The translations under genes were made by a program, and so were the position numbers. From Zopfochytrium polystomum (taxonomy: Eukaryota > Chytridiomycota > Chytridiomycetes > Chytridiales > Chytridiaceae), in NCBI GenBank assembly GCA_025765615.1, contig JAIVFJ010000261.1, positions 21,581 to 85,580 of the forward strand: a stretch of DNA of 64,000 nucleotides, written 5' to 3'. Below, piece by piece: positions 32,365 to 43,800 of the stretch; position 1 is the stretch's first letter, and each line of letters begins with the position of its first letter. Below the pieces are notes generated by a model. It did no database searches and was not told the origin of the DNA. It saw only the letters and a program-made list of their open reading frames with translations.

Positions 32365-32519
32365 TTGTGATGCAGCTATTTCCTGGCTCCTTACGGTACC
32401 TAGAAACTGCGGACTTGACCTTGCTAAATCTGGCATATTGTCCCAGGGTCAAAGGAACCAGAAAAAATAGGGTCATTGGGAGTGAAAGGGGCCCAGGGAA
32501 CAAGACGGCAAGGATGTGA

Positions 32520-33330
32520 AGGAATAGTTTTGGGTCTTCTCTTTCGCTTCCTTCTGCGATGGCGTGTGCTGAACGCGTGCAGTTTCTTCTCAGTGGGAAA
32601 GACGTAGGCCAACGGAACCTTGCTTCAGTTTCAGCTACAAAATCGGGAAGTAGCGCGGATTCCGTGCGACAGGTAGGGCTTCGTTGATGAAGAAGGACGC
32701 CGAGTACGTTTGGATGCTCTAAAGTCCGAAATTAGCAATGAGTCAATCTTGCATGTCAGGCCTGGAGAAATGGGCGGTGGCGGCGGCGGTTTCGGGGCAT
32801 CTGGGCAACTGCTCGCCGACGTCTCAGACTCGTCGATCATGCAGTAGAAAGAGGTTTCGTCAATCGCACCGAAATGGCGGCGATGCGGGCGTGGACTGGA
32901 CATCGACGGGCGCTGCGACAACCGCGAGTGCGAGGCGTACAACAAAATCTCTATCCACCAAACGACTTCAAGCCGTTCAACTTTGTACTGGACGTTCAAG
33001 CGAAATGCCCGATCTGCCGTACCAAGATCAAGCTCATCACTTGCTGGTTTTACGGTTGTATATGGAATTTCGAAGGCGTCCAGTCGGGCAACGGCCTCTC
33101 AATCAACTCCCCGTGGAAAAAGGCCCGCGGGGAAAAATATCACCGATTCGATTCCGACGACAAGAAGGGCTCGGTCTCGTGGAACAGCCTTCTTATATCG
33201 ACTGGAACACTTGGCGATGCTGCATGCGCAAGATTGGTTCCAAAAAAGCAGATTGTGACGAGTGAAGCTGAAAGATTTCATGACTTCGGTGAGTGTAGCT
33301 TGGAATGCAGCATTGTTGCTCGGGACTGAG
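32520..33330 (+). pseudogene. Ubiquitin-like plus Cys-rich protein, decayed, right copy
   Basis: Mirror of 890-1693. In the ubiquitin-like part, CAG in the left copy is TAG here (GKT-stop-ANG, near 32605) and TAT becomes TAG a little later (near 32672), so this copy has two nonsense changes the left one lacks. The zinc part QAKCPICRTKIKLITC and the segment KYHRFDSDDKKGSVSWNSLL remain readable in separate frames. Confidence 0.5.
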
Positions 33331-33592
33331 ATCGTGCGCCAACGCAACGACACGGTGGGGCCATCGTTTCCACCCGTCTTGCATCAACGAATGGAAATCT
33401 CGGTACAACAGTCAAGGATGCGTTGGCAAACAGCCCGTTGTGCTGTTCGTCTCGTGATAATGAGAAGCTTGAATGATTGGACTGTTTTCTATGCTGGTTC
33501 GGCCTGGCCGAGCTCGTCCTCTTTTCTCACCAACTGTTTCGGTTTTGTAGCTGTTCGTTTTTACAAACAGAAACGTCGTTGTGACGATTTCC

Positions 33593-35261
33593 TCAGATTT
33601 CTTTTTCAGAATAAAGGCTCATTTCAACCGCAAAAGCCACGGCCAACCGCGAAAATCGCGCCATGTGATCGAACGAAATGTGCGAAACGTCGTCGTTGTC
33701 AGTATGCGTGCTACGATAGAAACAAAAGATATAAGCGCATGTTTGGAGTGCCTGGAGAAGAGGACACAACTCACAAAGGCGACCCGTCGGTCGGAAGCTC
33801 TCCTTCAAACATAAAGAGAGAGGCGTACCCCGCCTGTGTCCATGAAGCGTGGTCAGAGCACGGGTAGCTATCATTCCAACGGTTAGTCTAGTTTAGACAT
33901 TTAAGTTTTCTGGAGCGCGTGTTCACTCACCCGCACTGCAGCTCCCTCCATTCCACGCCTGAATACTCCTCGACAAGCTTCTTGAAAAATTCGGACAAGG
34001 GCGGGTCGGTCAAGTCCGTCACGACGCCAATCACCTCTTGCTTGTCCGGAACCTGGTACCCCGTCATGTCTGCGTGGAGCACGCCGGCGACGTTGATCCC
34101 GTCCTTTTTGTACTTGGAGGAGACTTTCTGGGAGCCGAGAAGGCCGCCTTCTTCGCCGGCGTACCAGTGGAACTCGATTGGCCGCTTTGGGATGAAGCCG
34201 GATTGGACGAGGACGCGGTAGGCTTCGAAGATGGTGGCGGAGCCGGATCCTGATGGTGCAGTCGTTAAGCGCGTTGGGCAGAAAAAAAGATCGCAAGAAA
34301 AACTCACCATCGTCATCCGCGCCGGGGCTCACGCCATTCGTTGGGTTCCACATGTTGACCGCTGTCTGGTTTGTTAGAAAGTCGGGGTCGAAACTCAACT
34401 TATGATGAAACAACTCACAGTCCAAGTGTGCTGACACCACCACCAACGGCGCCGATCTGCCAGCGACAGCATCTTTCGCCTCGATCCGAGCAATGACGGA
34501 CGACTGGGTCCAGGGATGCTCAAACTGTCTGACGTTTACCATCACCTCACTCGTGGATCCCTTCGCCACCGCCAGCGCTTGAGACAGAATCCAGTTGGAC
34601 GCGTTCGCCCCGGATTCCGTCTGAAAGTAGCGCGTCTTGAAGCTAGTCGTCAGCATCGTCAGCCACGTTGTAAGGGCATCGACGGACACGTTCGCGGCGA
34701 TGGGTGCGACGATGGCTTGCTGTGTGGGGGCGGTGGGATGGCCTTTTTTGACTCTTTAGCAGCTGTTCGTGGCAGATCGAAGGTTTCGTTGAAGATACAC
34801 CCTCACCTGCGAAGCTCTTGACAACGGTCGACGCCTCAGCCAAATCGGCATCCCGATCTGTAACATCCATGAAACGAACTCGTTGGCGGATGAGGTGCAG
34901 GATCTGGAGTCAACCGGGTTAGCTAAAAGTGGTGGGCTGGGGCTGAAACGATCATCCTACAAACCTCATCCTCGGCCATCCACCGCTCCTCCCGCTCCGA
35001 CAACGCGACGCGGCGGAACCCAGCTGCAACCATCGTGTCCGCGTCGGCATCGTGGCAACCGCGACCGACGCCTGGTCCCGTCGGCGTCCACATCGCGCGG
35101 CGGTGGGGCTCCATGACGACTGTCCTCGCCGCGTGCAAGATCTGCGTCGCACGGTGAAAGGTGCGCGCTGCATCGCCAAGCAGGAGGAGCACCAGTAGCG
35201 CGAGGAGCACGAGCGGATGGAAGATCCTGCCGGTGGGTGAAGTACTGCTATCCTTCGTCAT
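33593..35261 (-). CDS. Secreted M28 zinc aminopeptidase, complete
   Basis: Seven exons: 34965-35261, 34807-34903, 34419-34715, 34308-34361, 33931-34249, 33775-33867, 33593-33710. All junctions are in phase, giving 424 residues. The N-terminus is MTKDSSTSPTGRIFHP followed by a strong hydrophobic LVLLALLVLLLLG signal or anchor. Zinc ligands are visible in order: His and Asp in SAHLDS, Asp in GADDDGSGS, Glu-Glu in WYAGEEGG, Asp in LHADMTGY and His in THTDNDD, plus SDHASW. Family M28 removes N-terminal residues from peptides, outside the cell in fungi. The last 346 bp are duplicated in inverted orientation at 1-346. Confidence 0.9.
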
Positions 35262-35356
35262 TGCGGGGGTCGTGTGGCACCGGCAATTGGACCCGTTTCA
35301 ATTTTATTACCCGCGTTTCATCCCCCCCGTCCCCTGATGGGAACTTCTTTGACCGA

Positions 35357-35701
35357 TCAAGCCCCATCGTCAGCGAACGCCTCCAACTTGGTTGTGATGT
35401 GGTGGATCTCGCTGCAGATGAGTAAGGTCAGCTCGGCTGCGAAGAAAACAATTGAGGCTGCGACAATGAGGACGGCGGCTTGGAGTCTGATTGCGTACGA
35501 AGAGCCACGGAGGTTCGCTTGGTGTTGTTTCTGGTGGCCGTGCTGTGTTTGCTTCTCGTATGCAGCGTGCTAGTAGCATCTGTCTCTGTGCTCGCCGCCG
35601 CTGCTGCAGGGGTTGGCGCTGGGGTTGGCGCTGGGGTTGACGCTGGGGTTGACGCTGGGATTACAAGCCTGTTGGAGGAGCGGCTGGCGTTCTTCGTCCA
35701 T
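35357..35701 (-). CDS. Small single-pass membrane protein B, unknown family
   Basis: ATG at 35701 gives MDEERQPLLQQACNPSVNPS..., a run of Asn-Pro-Ser/Ala repeats encoded by 12-bp tandem repeats (35612-35668), an in-frame TAG at 35570-35572, then SYAIRLQAAVLIVAASIVFFAAELTLL (membrane helix) and EIHHITTKLEAFADDGA to a stop at 35357. The TAG falls in ACTAG and may be the end of a phase-0 intron starting at one of the GTCAAC sites in the repeats; otherwise it is a nonsense codon. The architecture matches the gene at 36460-36975. Confidence 0.5.
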
Positions 35702-35884
35702 CAGTTATTCTCTCCTGTTTCCAAGCGGTGCTCGCTCAGTGATACCTCACACGCCCAGACCCTTGAAGCCCAAAAAGAAAGAGTTTTTTCTTTCTTACAG
35801 TGCAACGTTTCCTTGTGGTTTTTGGGTGAAACATGAGAGTTGCAGAACCAACCCCACCGCCGTCGCAGCGGCGCACCACCATTT

Positions 35885-36000
35885 TCAGCCGCCAAGACGC
35901 AGCCCGTTTGCCGTCACCGTGAGATCCGCATCGCGAGCCGCCTCTGCCGCGTCGATTTCTGCAATCTGTCGGCGCAGCACTGACGCAGTTTCATGTTTAA
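35885..36000 (-). pseudogene. Third partial copy of the small membrane protein family
   Basis: Reads RRQIAEIDAAEAARDADLTV...NGLRLGG, matching the post-membrane part HIAEMNALAEAAGVADL...GSRLGF of the gene at 36460-36975. No start or membrane helix is found in front of it. Confidence 0.4.
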
Positions 36001-36459
36001 AATATATTCCGTGGGTATCTCTCTCCAAGCACAAAGCCCTCCCAAGTTTTCCGCCGTTTCCACCGACTGAACAACAAGTCGTTTTCGAGTCGGGTGTTTG
36101 GGGCTGCGACCATTGGCTGCACATTGATCGAGTTATTGACAGTCGCCGATCTTCGCTGTGCTGGCATCCGGTCGGCCGGGCGTAGAGCCGGACAAATTGG
36201 AGCGAAGCGGAACCGGCGGCAGAGAAATAAGCTGAAAAGCGGGCGTCAAGCGCAATAATAACATGTTCGAGTGCCTCAACATCAACGTGGATCTATTTAC
36301 AGTTTCAGTGCTGCCCCTCAATGACTGAATCTTCCACACTTCCCCCCAAACCGTCAGATCAACCCTTACGCAATACCCACGCGGACATCAGTACCATTCG
36401 GCGCCAAGAGCGGCGCTGCCACTGCTTGAGCCTCTTGGCTCTTCAATTTCAATCCGGGG

Positions 36460-36975
36460 TCAGTCGGCCTTGGAACGTAGGCGCGGCGGACGTGGGAGCG
36501 ACCGAGGTTCCTCTGGCACCTCGGCAAAAGAACCTCCACCGTACCCCTCCGGCTCTCCGACATTCCAGCTTGCACCCTCGTTCAAAAAGCCAAGACGCGA
36601 ACCACCCGCCTCTGCGAGATCCGCCACACCCGCCGCCTCGGCCAGCGCGTTCATCTCAGCAATGTGATGGCTTAGAACAAAAGCGGCATGCAAGATGACG
36701 AATGTGACGACAAGGACGACGATGGAGGCGGCGGTGAGGATCGCGGTTTGAGTCTTGCGGGTGGACGTCGGGCAGAGCAGCGACTCTGGATCGCGTTGTT
36801 GTGGCGTGTGGGTGTCGCCGCATCGGCAGGATTCGCAGTGGGGAGGGTGGTAGGTTCGCTCCGCTGGCGAGTGTGCTTGGCAAAGATCGGAACCGTCGAC
36901 GGTGTCGTCGTCGTCGCCCTCGCTGGCGGTGTCGAGGCTGGACAGGAGGGCGTGCTTCTCTTCGTCTTTGTCCAT
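36460..36975 (-). CDS. Small single-pass membrane protein A, unknown family
   Basis: 171 residues from ATG at 36975, no intron. An acidic N-terminus with a dileucine (MDKDEEKHALLSSLDT), a Cys-rich stretch (HCESCRCGD), one membrane helix (TAILTAASIVVLVVTFVILHAAFVL), then an Ala/Glu-rich helix and a Gly/Pro tail. The acidic-dileucine start could be a sorting signal in the cytosol; this is inference. It forms a same-strand cluster with 35357-35701 and the relic at 35885. No known family is recognised. Confidence 0.6.
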   Translation of the reverse strand: MDKDEEKHALLSSLDTASEGDDDDTVDGSDLCQAHSPAERTYHPPHCESCRCGDTHTPQQRDPESLLCPTSTRKTQTAILTAASIVVLVVTFVILHAAFVLSHHIAEMNALAEAAGVADLAEAGGSRLGFLNEGASWNVGEPEGYGGGSFAEVPEEPRSLPRPPRLRSKAD

Positions 36976-37810
36976 CGCTGCGTGGCTTTTTGTGTGTGTA
37001 TGTGCGTGCGTGTGCGTGTGTGTGGAGAGAGAGAAGATCGCGGGCCAGCTGTTACTTATGCAGGTCCCTATTTATTTGTTTCCAATTCTTTTTACCCTTT
37101 TTTCATCGAAAAGAAAGTCTTGGCTGCAAGCCGCTGCTTCTTGGCGCACACAATCCATGATTGCGTGTGCAATTGAGTACTTGACAAAACAAAACAAAAA
37201 AAAAAGGAAAAAAAAAAAGAAAACGAAGAAAAAAAAAATTAAGAAAATTTCTCATGCCGACGCGGAACTGAAACACTTGGCAAACATAAATTCTGTACCG
37301 GCATAGACGACGGCAGAGTGCGGCATTTGATCCAATCAGGGCGCAGACCAAAAATCTACAGATTATGTAAGCCAAAATCGCCACCCCCATCACTGCTGTG
37401 TCGACCAACAGCGCTCTTCCCAACCAACAAACACTGGCTTTTGGAGGACAAGGGCGGGAGCTAAACGGCGCCGAGCTCACTGAAAACGGGAAACAAGTAT
37501 TGAGATGTTCGCATTGCTTGGGCGTGACTGGGCATTGCGACGGCGGGCCTTCATACATTTTATTCGCAATGAGGGATTGCATTGCTTGCTTTCCTATTTG
37601 TTCACCCTTTTTATTCTTGTACTTGGTTAAACTGGTCGCTCCACATTCTTTACAAGATCTTGCCACTTTGTTACTTTATCGATAAAAGAAAAAAAGTCAT
37701 CTCCCTGAAAGATTTATATTGCCGTTCTCGTCATTGCTGCCGTCCAAGCCTTGACAGTCTCCGCAGGTTTATGCGCAAGTCTTCATCTGAAACGCAACTT
37801 TCATGTGAAA

Positions 37811-37883
37811 CGAGCGTGCCAGGGGTCGAACCTGGAATCTCTTGATTCGTAGTCAAGCGCGGTAACCATTTTGCCACACGCCC
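37811..37883 (-). tRNA. tRNA-Arg (ACG)
   Basis: 73 nt: acceptor GGGCGTG/CACGCTC with discriminator G, anticodon arm CTTGA-CTACGAA-TCAAG (ACG), T-arm CCAGGTTCGACCCCTGG. The flanks (37180-37810 and 37884-38320) hold no gene I can support; the A-rich tract 37190-37240 is low complexity. Confidence 0.94.
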
Positions 37884-38321
37884 TTGGTGCTGAGGGGTGT
37901 TTGCTGGTACACTAGCTTTTCTTGAAGCCTTACTTTGATCTTGGCTTGTTGGGTTGGAATCTGCTCACAATGCATTCCTTTGAAGAGTAAAAATGAGTTA
38001 AAATGACATTTGCGCTGGTCCTGGTTCTGTTGACACTTCTCCTGCTTTTGACACGGCACGACCGCTTGGAGGTGGTTTTAGGCTTCGCTGGCGAGGACAA
38101 TGCGATTAGAATCACACTCAATGGGTTCAGAGAAATGTTGAACCAGGGCAGTTCACAGCAGCTCCAGGTCAGCTGACTGTTGTCTGAACCAATGTTGAAC
38201 CAGGAACTGGTTGACTTGAAATGTGTGAGACTGTGCTCTCTAACTCCTCACCTAGGGCTATAGGTGGAAACTAGAGCATGGACCTAAACACCAATCCTGA
38301 CTAATGAAAAGGGGCAAAAGG

Positions 38322-39576
38322 AGGGTGTCTAGGGGCACTAGACAGGAAAGTGTATTTGGAGTCTTAAAAAGCCCAAGAAAAACACAAATAAATCTCTAAC
38401 ACAAAAGAGGGGTTTCTCACACCAAAGCATGAAACAGACACAATCACAAAAGAAAGCATAATCCTCTGGTGCAAGACACAGAAGGGTTTCATCTGGGGCA
38501 CAAGGCCAAAGCCAAGTTAGACCAGAGACAGAACCGACTTGATCGGTAAGACCGACTGAATCGGTAAGGGGAGTGACAAGCCACTACAACCCATCAAAAG
38601 AAACAACAAAAGAAATAAACAACAAGTCAAACCCTGAGTTGGAGGGGGTTGGAGAGACAAAGGGCAGACACAAGGAACAGTTAGTGTGCAGAGGTGCCTG
38701 TTGAACCCAATCAGAACTGTTTTCCACTTAACAGAACCAGACACAACTTGTCTCACTCCAAGGAGAGTGTTCCAACTCAATCCAAGGAAGAGGGTGCAAC
38801 CAGGGTGGGAGACAGTGGGACTCTTCTTGCTCCATCCTACCAGGAGACAGACCTCTGCCTCACCAGGCCAGAGAGAATAACCTGTCTTAGAAGCAAGGAA
38901 GGTCAATACCCACTCCCACACACAAGGAAGACACCAAAGACAACCACAGGTATTAGCATGAAAGGAAGAGGGTCTGAACCCAGCGAACCAGGCCCACCAA
39001 AGGCCAAAGGAACCATCACCAGGGACAGGGAGGAATACCAGAGAGACCATACCACCACATAATACCTGACCAGCCAACTCATTCATATCACCTTGAGAGA
39101 CCTGGATTTGAAGTGATGTATTGACAGGAACCGGCGAGGCACTACCACAGTTTTACCCTCCCACCGTCCATCATCAAGTAGCTCCTACCCCAGACCAGCC
39201 TAAACAGTATGTGCAGAATGGTGAGGTGCACTGGGACTTGAACCCAGCACACTGCCATAAATGGCCAAGAGAACCAATTCTCCTGTCACACACCAGGGGA
39301 CTGCCACCCCCAGCTCATACACACAGTCAGAGAAGGAATAAGGGCAGGCAAGAAGACTTCAGGTACAGGTTCTAAGGGGCAACAAGAATGGGGGTGGGCT
39401 GCTTAAATAGGAGAGGGTTGGAATCAGCAGGGTGAAGGAAGAAGGAAGGGAAAAGAGGGGAAAACATATACAAAAGAACAAAACAATAAATAAAACAACA
39501 AAGAAGAGAGAGGAGGAGTGAGTCACCAAACAATGGGGCTGAGCCATCAAACAAGGAAGACAGCTCAGAAAATCAT
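38322..39576. repeat. R1 dispersed repeat, copy 2, first part
   Basis: Direct copy of 2888 to about 4214. It is interrupted by the chromovirus; the remainder continues at 44882. The tRNA-like patch corresponding to 3870-3965 is at 39230-39325. Confidence 0.75.
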
Positions 39577-39929
39577 TGTTATGAATCACCCTCTGGAAAC
39601 CTCTGGAACCTTCTAGAACATTCCTTCATGGAACCTTCTGGAACCTTCTGGAACCTTCTAGAACATTCCTTCATGGAACCTTGTGGAACCTTCTGGAACC
39701 TTCTTTGCTTTCCTGACTTGTCTTGTTGTCATTGGTATCATTGGTATCATTGTATTACTAATTGCTCTTTCTGGAACTTTCTTGGAGTCTTGACAAGGAA
39801 CACTCTCAAAAGGTATAAAAGGGGGATGGGGGACCTGTCCCATCCCTCAAGTGAATTATTGTTTCCAATACAATCATCACTCCTCTCAGTTCCTTGTCTG
39901 CCTTGTCCTGTCCTGCCCTGTTCCTGACA
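39577..39929 (+). repeat. 5' LTR of the chromovirus
   Basis: 353 bp, TG...CA. It contains tandem TTCTGGAACC/TTCTAGAACATTCC units (heat-shock-element-like GAA/TTC alternation) in its first 110 bp and TATAAAA at 39814-39820, about 35 bp before the predicted RNA start at 39849. Confidence 0.93.
39849..39859 (+). promoter_or_regulatory. Predicted self-primer: 5' end of element RNA
   Basis: AAGTGAATTAT begins 35 bp after the TATA box and is perfectly complementary over 11 nt to 39932-39942. In Tf1 the first 11 nt of the mRNA fold back and prime reverse transcription in this way. Confidence 0.75.
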
Positions 39930-39931
39930 TC

Positions 39932-39942
39932 ATAATTCACTT
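39932..39942 (+). promoter_or_regulatory. Self-priming primer-binding site
   Basis: ATAATTCACTT, two bases after the 5' LTR, is the reverse complement of 39849-39859. No match to a tRNA 3' end was noticed. Confidence 0.75.
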
Positions 39943-39969
39943 CACCCTCTCCCACTACTCTCTGCCATC

Positions 39970-40893
39970 ATGTCTGACCCAAACAACACCTTCCCTGATG
40001 CAACTGCCTTCCAAGCCTTGATGGACCAATTACAAGCCCTTTCAAGACAGACACACCAACTTCAAGAACAAGTCCTTCACCAGCAGCACCAGCTTCAACA
40101 ACAACTTCACCAACAAGAACATCAAGCTCTTCCCCTGCCCCAAGCCAACCAAGCAAGAGAGCCCAAGGTTCCCAGCCCTGACAAGTTCACTGGGCTGGCC
40201 AAAGACCTTAGGAACTTTATGGCCACTGTGGAGAATGTCATCCTTCTCCAACCTTCAAGATTTCCCAGTGAGCAAGTCAAGGTTCTTTTCACAAGCACCC
40301 TCCTGTCTGGTCAAGCTCAATCATGGTACAGATCTCTCCCAAGCACACCCACCACCCTGCAAGAGCTCTGGGAGGGGCTGGAAGCTACCTTTGGTGACCC
40401 CTACGCATCTTGGACAGCAAGATCCAAGCTCAAGCATATCAAGCAAGGAAAGCAATCTTGTGTGGCCTACACCAACCAATTCAAGCAACTAGCCAGAGAC
40501 TCTGGATACAATGATGCAGCTCTGATGGAGCTGTACCATGATGGTCTCCATGAGTCTATCCAAGACATGCTCTCCCAGTCTCTGCACATCCCTGAGACCT
40601 TGGAAGAGTACATTCTCCTTGCCATCAAGATTGACAACAGACTCTACTCCAAGAGGCTGAAGCAAAGACAAGTAGGAACTACATCAAGACCTACCCCAGT
40701 TCCTCAAGCTCTTACAGTTCCTGAACCCATGCAAGTGGATGCAGTTGAGACACTTCCTAAGGGTCCTCTGAGCCAAGAGGAGAAAACAAGGAGGGCCCAG
40801 CAGGGACTGTGTTTTTACTGTGGCTCCAAGGAGCATGCTGTCAAGGACTGCCCAAGGAAGAAGCACCCAAACTCCCAGGTCCAGGCTCACTGA
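39970..40893 (+). CDS. Gag of the chromovirus
   Basis: 307 residues. A Gln/His-rich N-terminal coiled stretch, the retrotransposon capsid region (about residues 70-210, with FTGLAKDLRNFMATVENV and SWYRSLPSTPTT), and one zinc knuckle CFYCGSKEHAVKDC near the C-terminus. It forms the particle and binds the element RNA. It overlaps the pol frame, which is open from 40761. Confidence 0.92.
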   Translation: MSDPNNTFPDATAFQALMDQLQALSRQTHQLQEQVLHQQHQLQQQLHQQEHQALPLPQANQAREPKVPSPDKFTGLAKDLRNFMATVENVILLQPSRFPSEQVKVLFTSTLLSGQAQSWYRSLPSTPTTLQELWEGLEATFGDPYASWTARSKLKHIKQGKQSCVAYTNQFKQLARDSGYNDAALMELYHDGLHESIQDMLSQSLHIPETLEEYILLAIKIDNRLYSKRLKQRQVGTTSRPTPVPQALTVPEPMQVDAVETLPKGPLSQEEKTRRAQQGLCFYCGSKEHAVKDCPRKKHPNSQVQAH

Positions 40894-43800
40894 GGGGCAA
40901 TTCCCTGGACCCTCCTCCAAGCTGCCCCTGTTTCATCACCACCACCAGCACCACAAACACCTCAGATTCCAAGCCCCACCAACTCACCATGGATGTCAAG
41001 ATTCAACTCTCACCCAAGTCAACCATCACAACCAAGGCCCTTATAGACTCTGGATCATCCTGCAACATCATTGATGCCACCCTTGCCAAGTCTTGTGCCA
41101 TTCCCACCATCAAGAAATCCACACCCCTCAAGGTCCACTTTGCCAATCATGCTCTGTTCAAGGAAATCAGCCATGAAACCAGGCTAAACCTCCACATCCA
41201 AGACTTTCCACCATCCATGGTCAACCTGGAAGTATTGGATCTTGGCTCACCCACATTCTCTGTCATCCTGGGATTACCATGGCTGCAAGCCCAGAACCCT
41301 GACATTGATTGGGTCACTGGTCAAGTCCAACCTCCACCAATTGGAACAGTCACCCAAAACTCAAGTCAAGCCCCCAAGTCTCATGCTCTCAAGCCCTTGA
41401 TTCAAGATTCACAGCCAGCCAAGACTCAAGTTCCACAGTTCACAGTTCACAGTCAAGATTCAAGTAGAGCTCATAGAGCTCACAGTCATGGCCAAGACTC
41501 TAGTTCACAGAACCCACAGTCAAGGATTCAAGTACCACAGTTCACAGTCCACATTCAAGATTCAAGTTCCACAGCTCACAGTCTTTGCCAAGAACAGAAC
41601 TCTCAGTCAAAGATTCAAGAATCACAGTTCCCAGTCAAGAATTCAAGCCCCACTGCTGAGGAGCACAACAACCTGGACCCATCAGACCTTTTGCTGGCAT
41701 CCAAGCTACCAAAAGAATATCTCCCTTATGCTGATGTGTTTTCCAAGACCAAGGCAGACCTGCTACCAGCTCAGAGGCCTTATGACTGTGAAATCCCACT
41801 CAAGGATGAAACTTGCAGCCCACCTTTCAAGCCACTGTACCACCTCTCTCCACCAGAAGCCAAGGCCCTCCAAGAATACATTGAAGAAATGCTGAACAAG
41901 GGATTCATCCAACCTTCCAAGTCACCAGCTGGAGCTCCCATCTTTTTTGTCAAGAAGAAGGATGGGGGGCTGAGACCCTGCGTGGACTACAGAGATCTCA
42001 ATGAGATGACAGTCAAGAACCGCTATCCACTGCCTCTCATCTCTGAATTACTGGACAAACTGAGCCATGCAAGGATATTTTCCAAGATTGACCTCAGAGG
42101 TGCCTACAATTTGGTCAGAATTAAGCCCCAGGATCAATGGAAGACTGCCTTCAGATGCAAATACGGTCACTTTGAGTACTTGGTTATGCCCTTTGGACTT
42201 ACCAATGCTCCAGCTATTTTCCAAGGCATGATGAATGACATCTTCAGGGATATTCTGGACCTTTTTGTCATTGTCTACCTGGATGATATCCTGGTATTTT
42301 CATCTGACACTGCAAGCCATATGGGACATGTCAAGACTGTCTTGGAGAGACTCAGACAGCATCACCTCTATGCAAAGCTGGAGAAGTGTGAATTCCACAA
42401 GACCTCCATTGAGTTTTTGGGGTTCATTGTGTCTGACAAAGGGATCTCCATGGCACCAGACAAGATCCAAACTATTCTTGAATGGAAGGCTCCAAATTCC
42501 ATCAAGGATGTTCAAAGCTTCCTTGGATTTTGCAACTTCTACAGAACCTTCATTGCCAACTATTCTGCCATAGCCAAGCCTCTCACTGATCTCACCAAGA
42601 AGACCACCAAGTTTGAATGGACCCCAGCAGCAGAGCAAGCCTGGCTAGCTCTTAAGACAGCAACCACAAGTGCACCACTCCTTAAGCATGTGGATCCCTT
42701 GCTTCCCTTCACCTTGGAAACTGATGCCTCAGACTATGCCCTTGGCGCTGTTCTGTCCCAGCCAAGCTCTCAGGACCCCTCTGCTCCTCTGCATCCAGTG
42801 GCATATTACTCCAGGAAGCTGAACAGTGCTGAGTGTAACTACACAGTCCATGACAAGGAGTTGCTTGCAATTGTGGAAGCATTCAAATTCTGGAGACACT
42901 ACTTGGCTGGTTCTAAAGGCATCTCTGTCTATTCTGATCACAAGAACCTCACCTTCTTCAGGGCAAGGAGGTTGCTCAAGCAGAGGCATGCCAGGTGGGC
43001 TGAACTGCTCTCTGAGTATGACTTTAAGCTGTGCTATTCTCCTGGTCACCTTAACACTGTGGCTGATGCCCTGTCAAGAAGAACAGACCTTGCACCTGAA
43101 GGGGGAGATGGTTTCACCCCACCATCCAAGACACACCTTTCATTGCTTCCTGACAGTGTGTGGGCCCATGCTATTTCCAAGGACCCCAAGCCTCACAAGA
43201 TTCAAATCAGCCAAGAAGAGGAAAAACTTGAGATACTCAAGACAAGGCATGATGCAGCAACAGCTGGACACCCAGGAGAGCACAAGACATATGAGCTTGT
43301 TTCCAGAGACTTCTACTGGCCAGGCATGAGGAAGTACATCAAGAACTATGTCAGCAGCTGTGAAACCTGTCAAAGAAACAAATCCAGCAGACACAAGCCC
43401 TATGGACTTCTGGAGCCCCTCCCAATTGCCATCAGCCCTTGGTCATCAATATCCATGGACTTCATTGTGAAACTACCCCCATCCCATGGATTTGACTCTA
43501 TCCTTGTTGTCATCTGCAGAAGGACAAAGTTGGCCCATTTCATCCCCTGCACTGAGAATATAGATGCACAAGGAACAGCAGACCTGTTTTTGCAGCACAT
43601 ATTCAGGCTCCATGGGCTGCCTCAGTCAATCGTCAGTGACAGAGGACCACAGTTCAGATCTCAATTTTGGAAAGCACTCACAGCAGCCCTTGGAATCAAG
43701 TCTCAACTGTCAACTGCTTATCACCCTCAGACTGATGGACAAACAGAAAGAACAAACCAGACTCTGGAGCAGTATTTGAGGTGCTATGTCAGCTATCAAC

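Noticed and set aside
37103..37666. Minus-strand frame with CKECG and a hydrophobic segment
   Set aside because: No ATG at the start, runs into A/T homopolymers, no recognisable domain.
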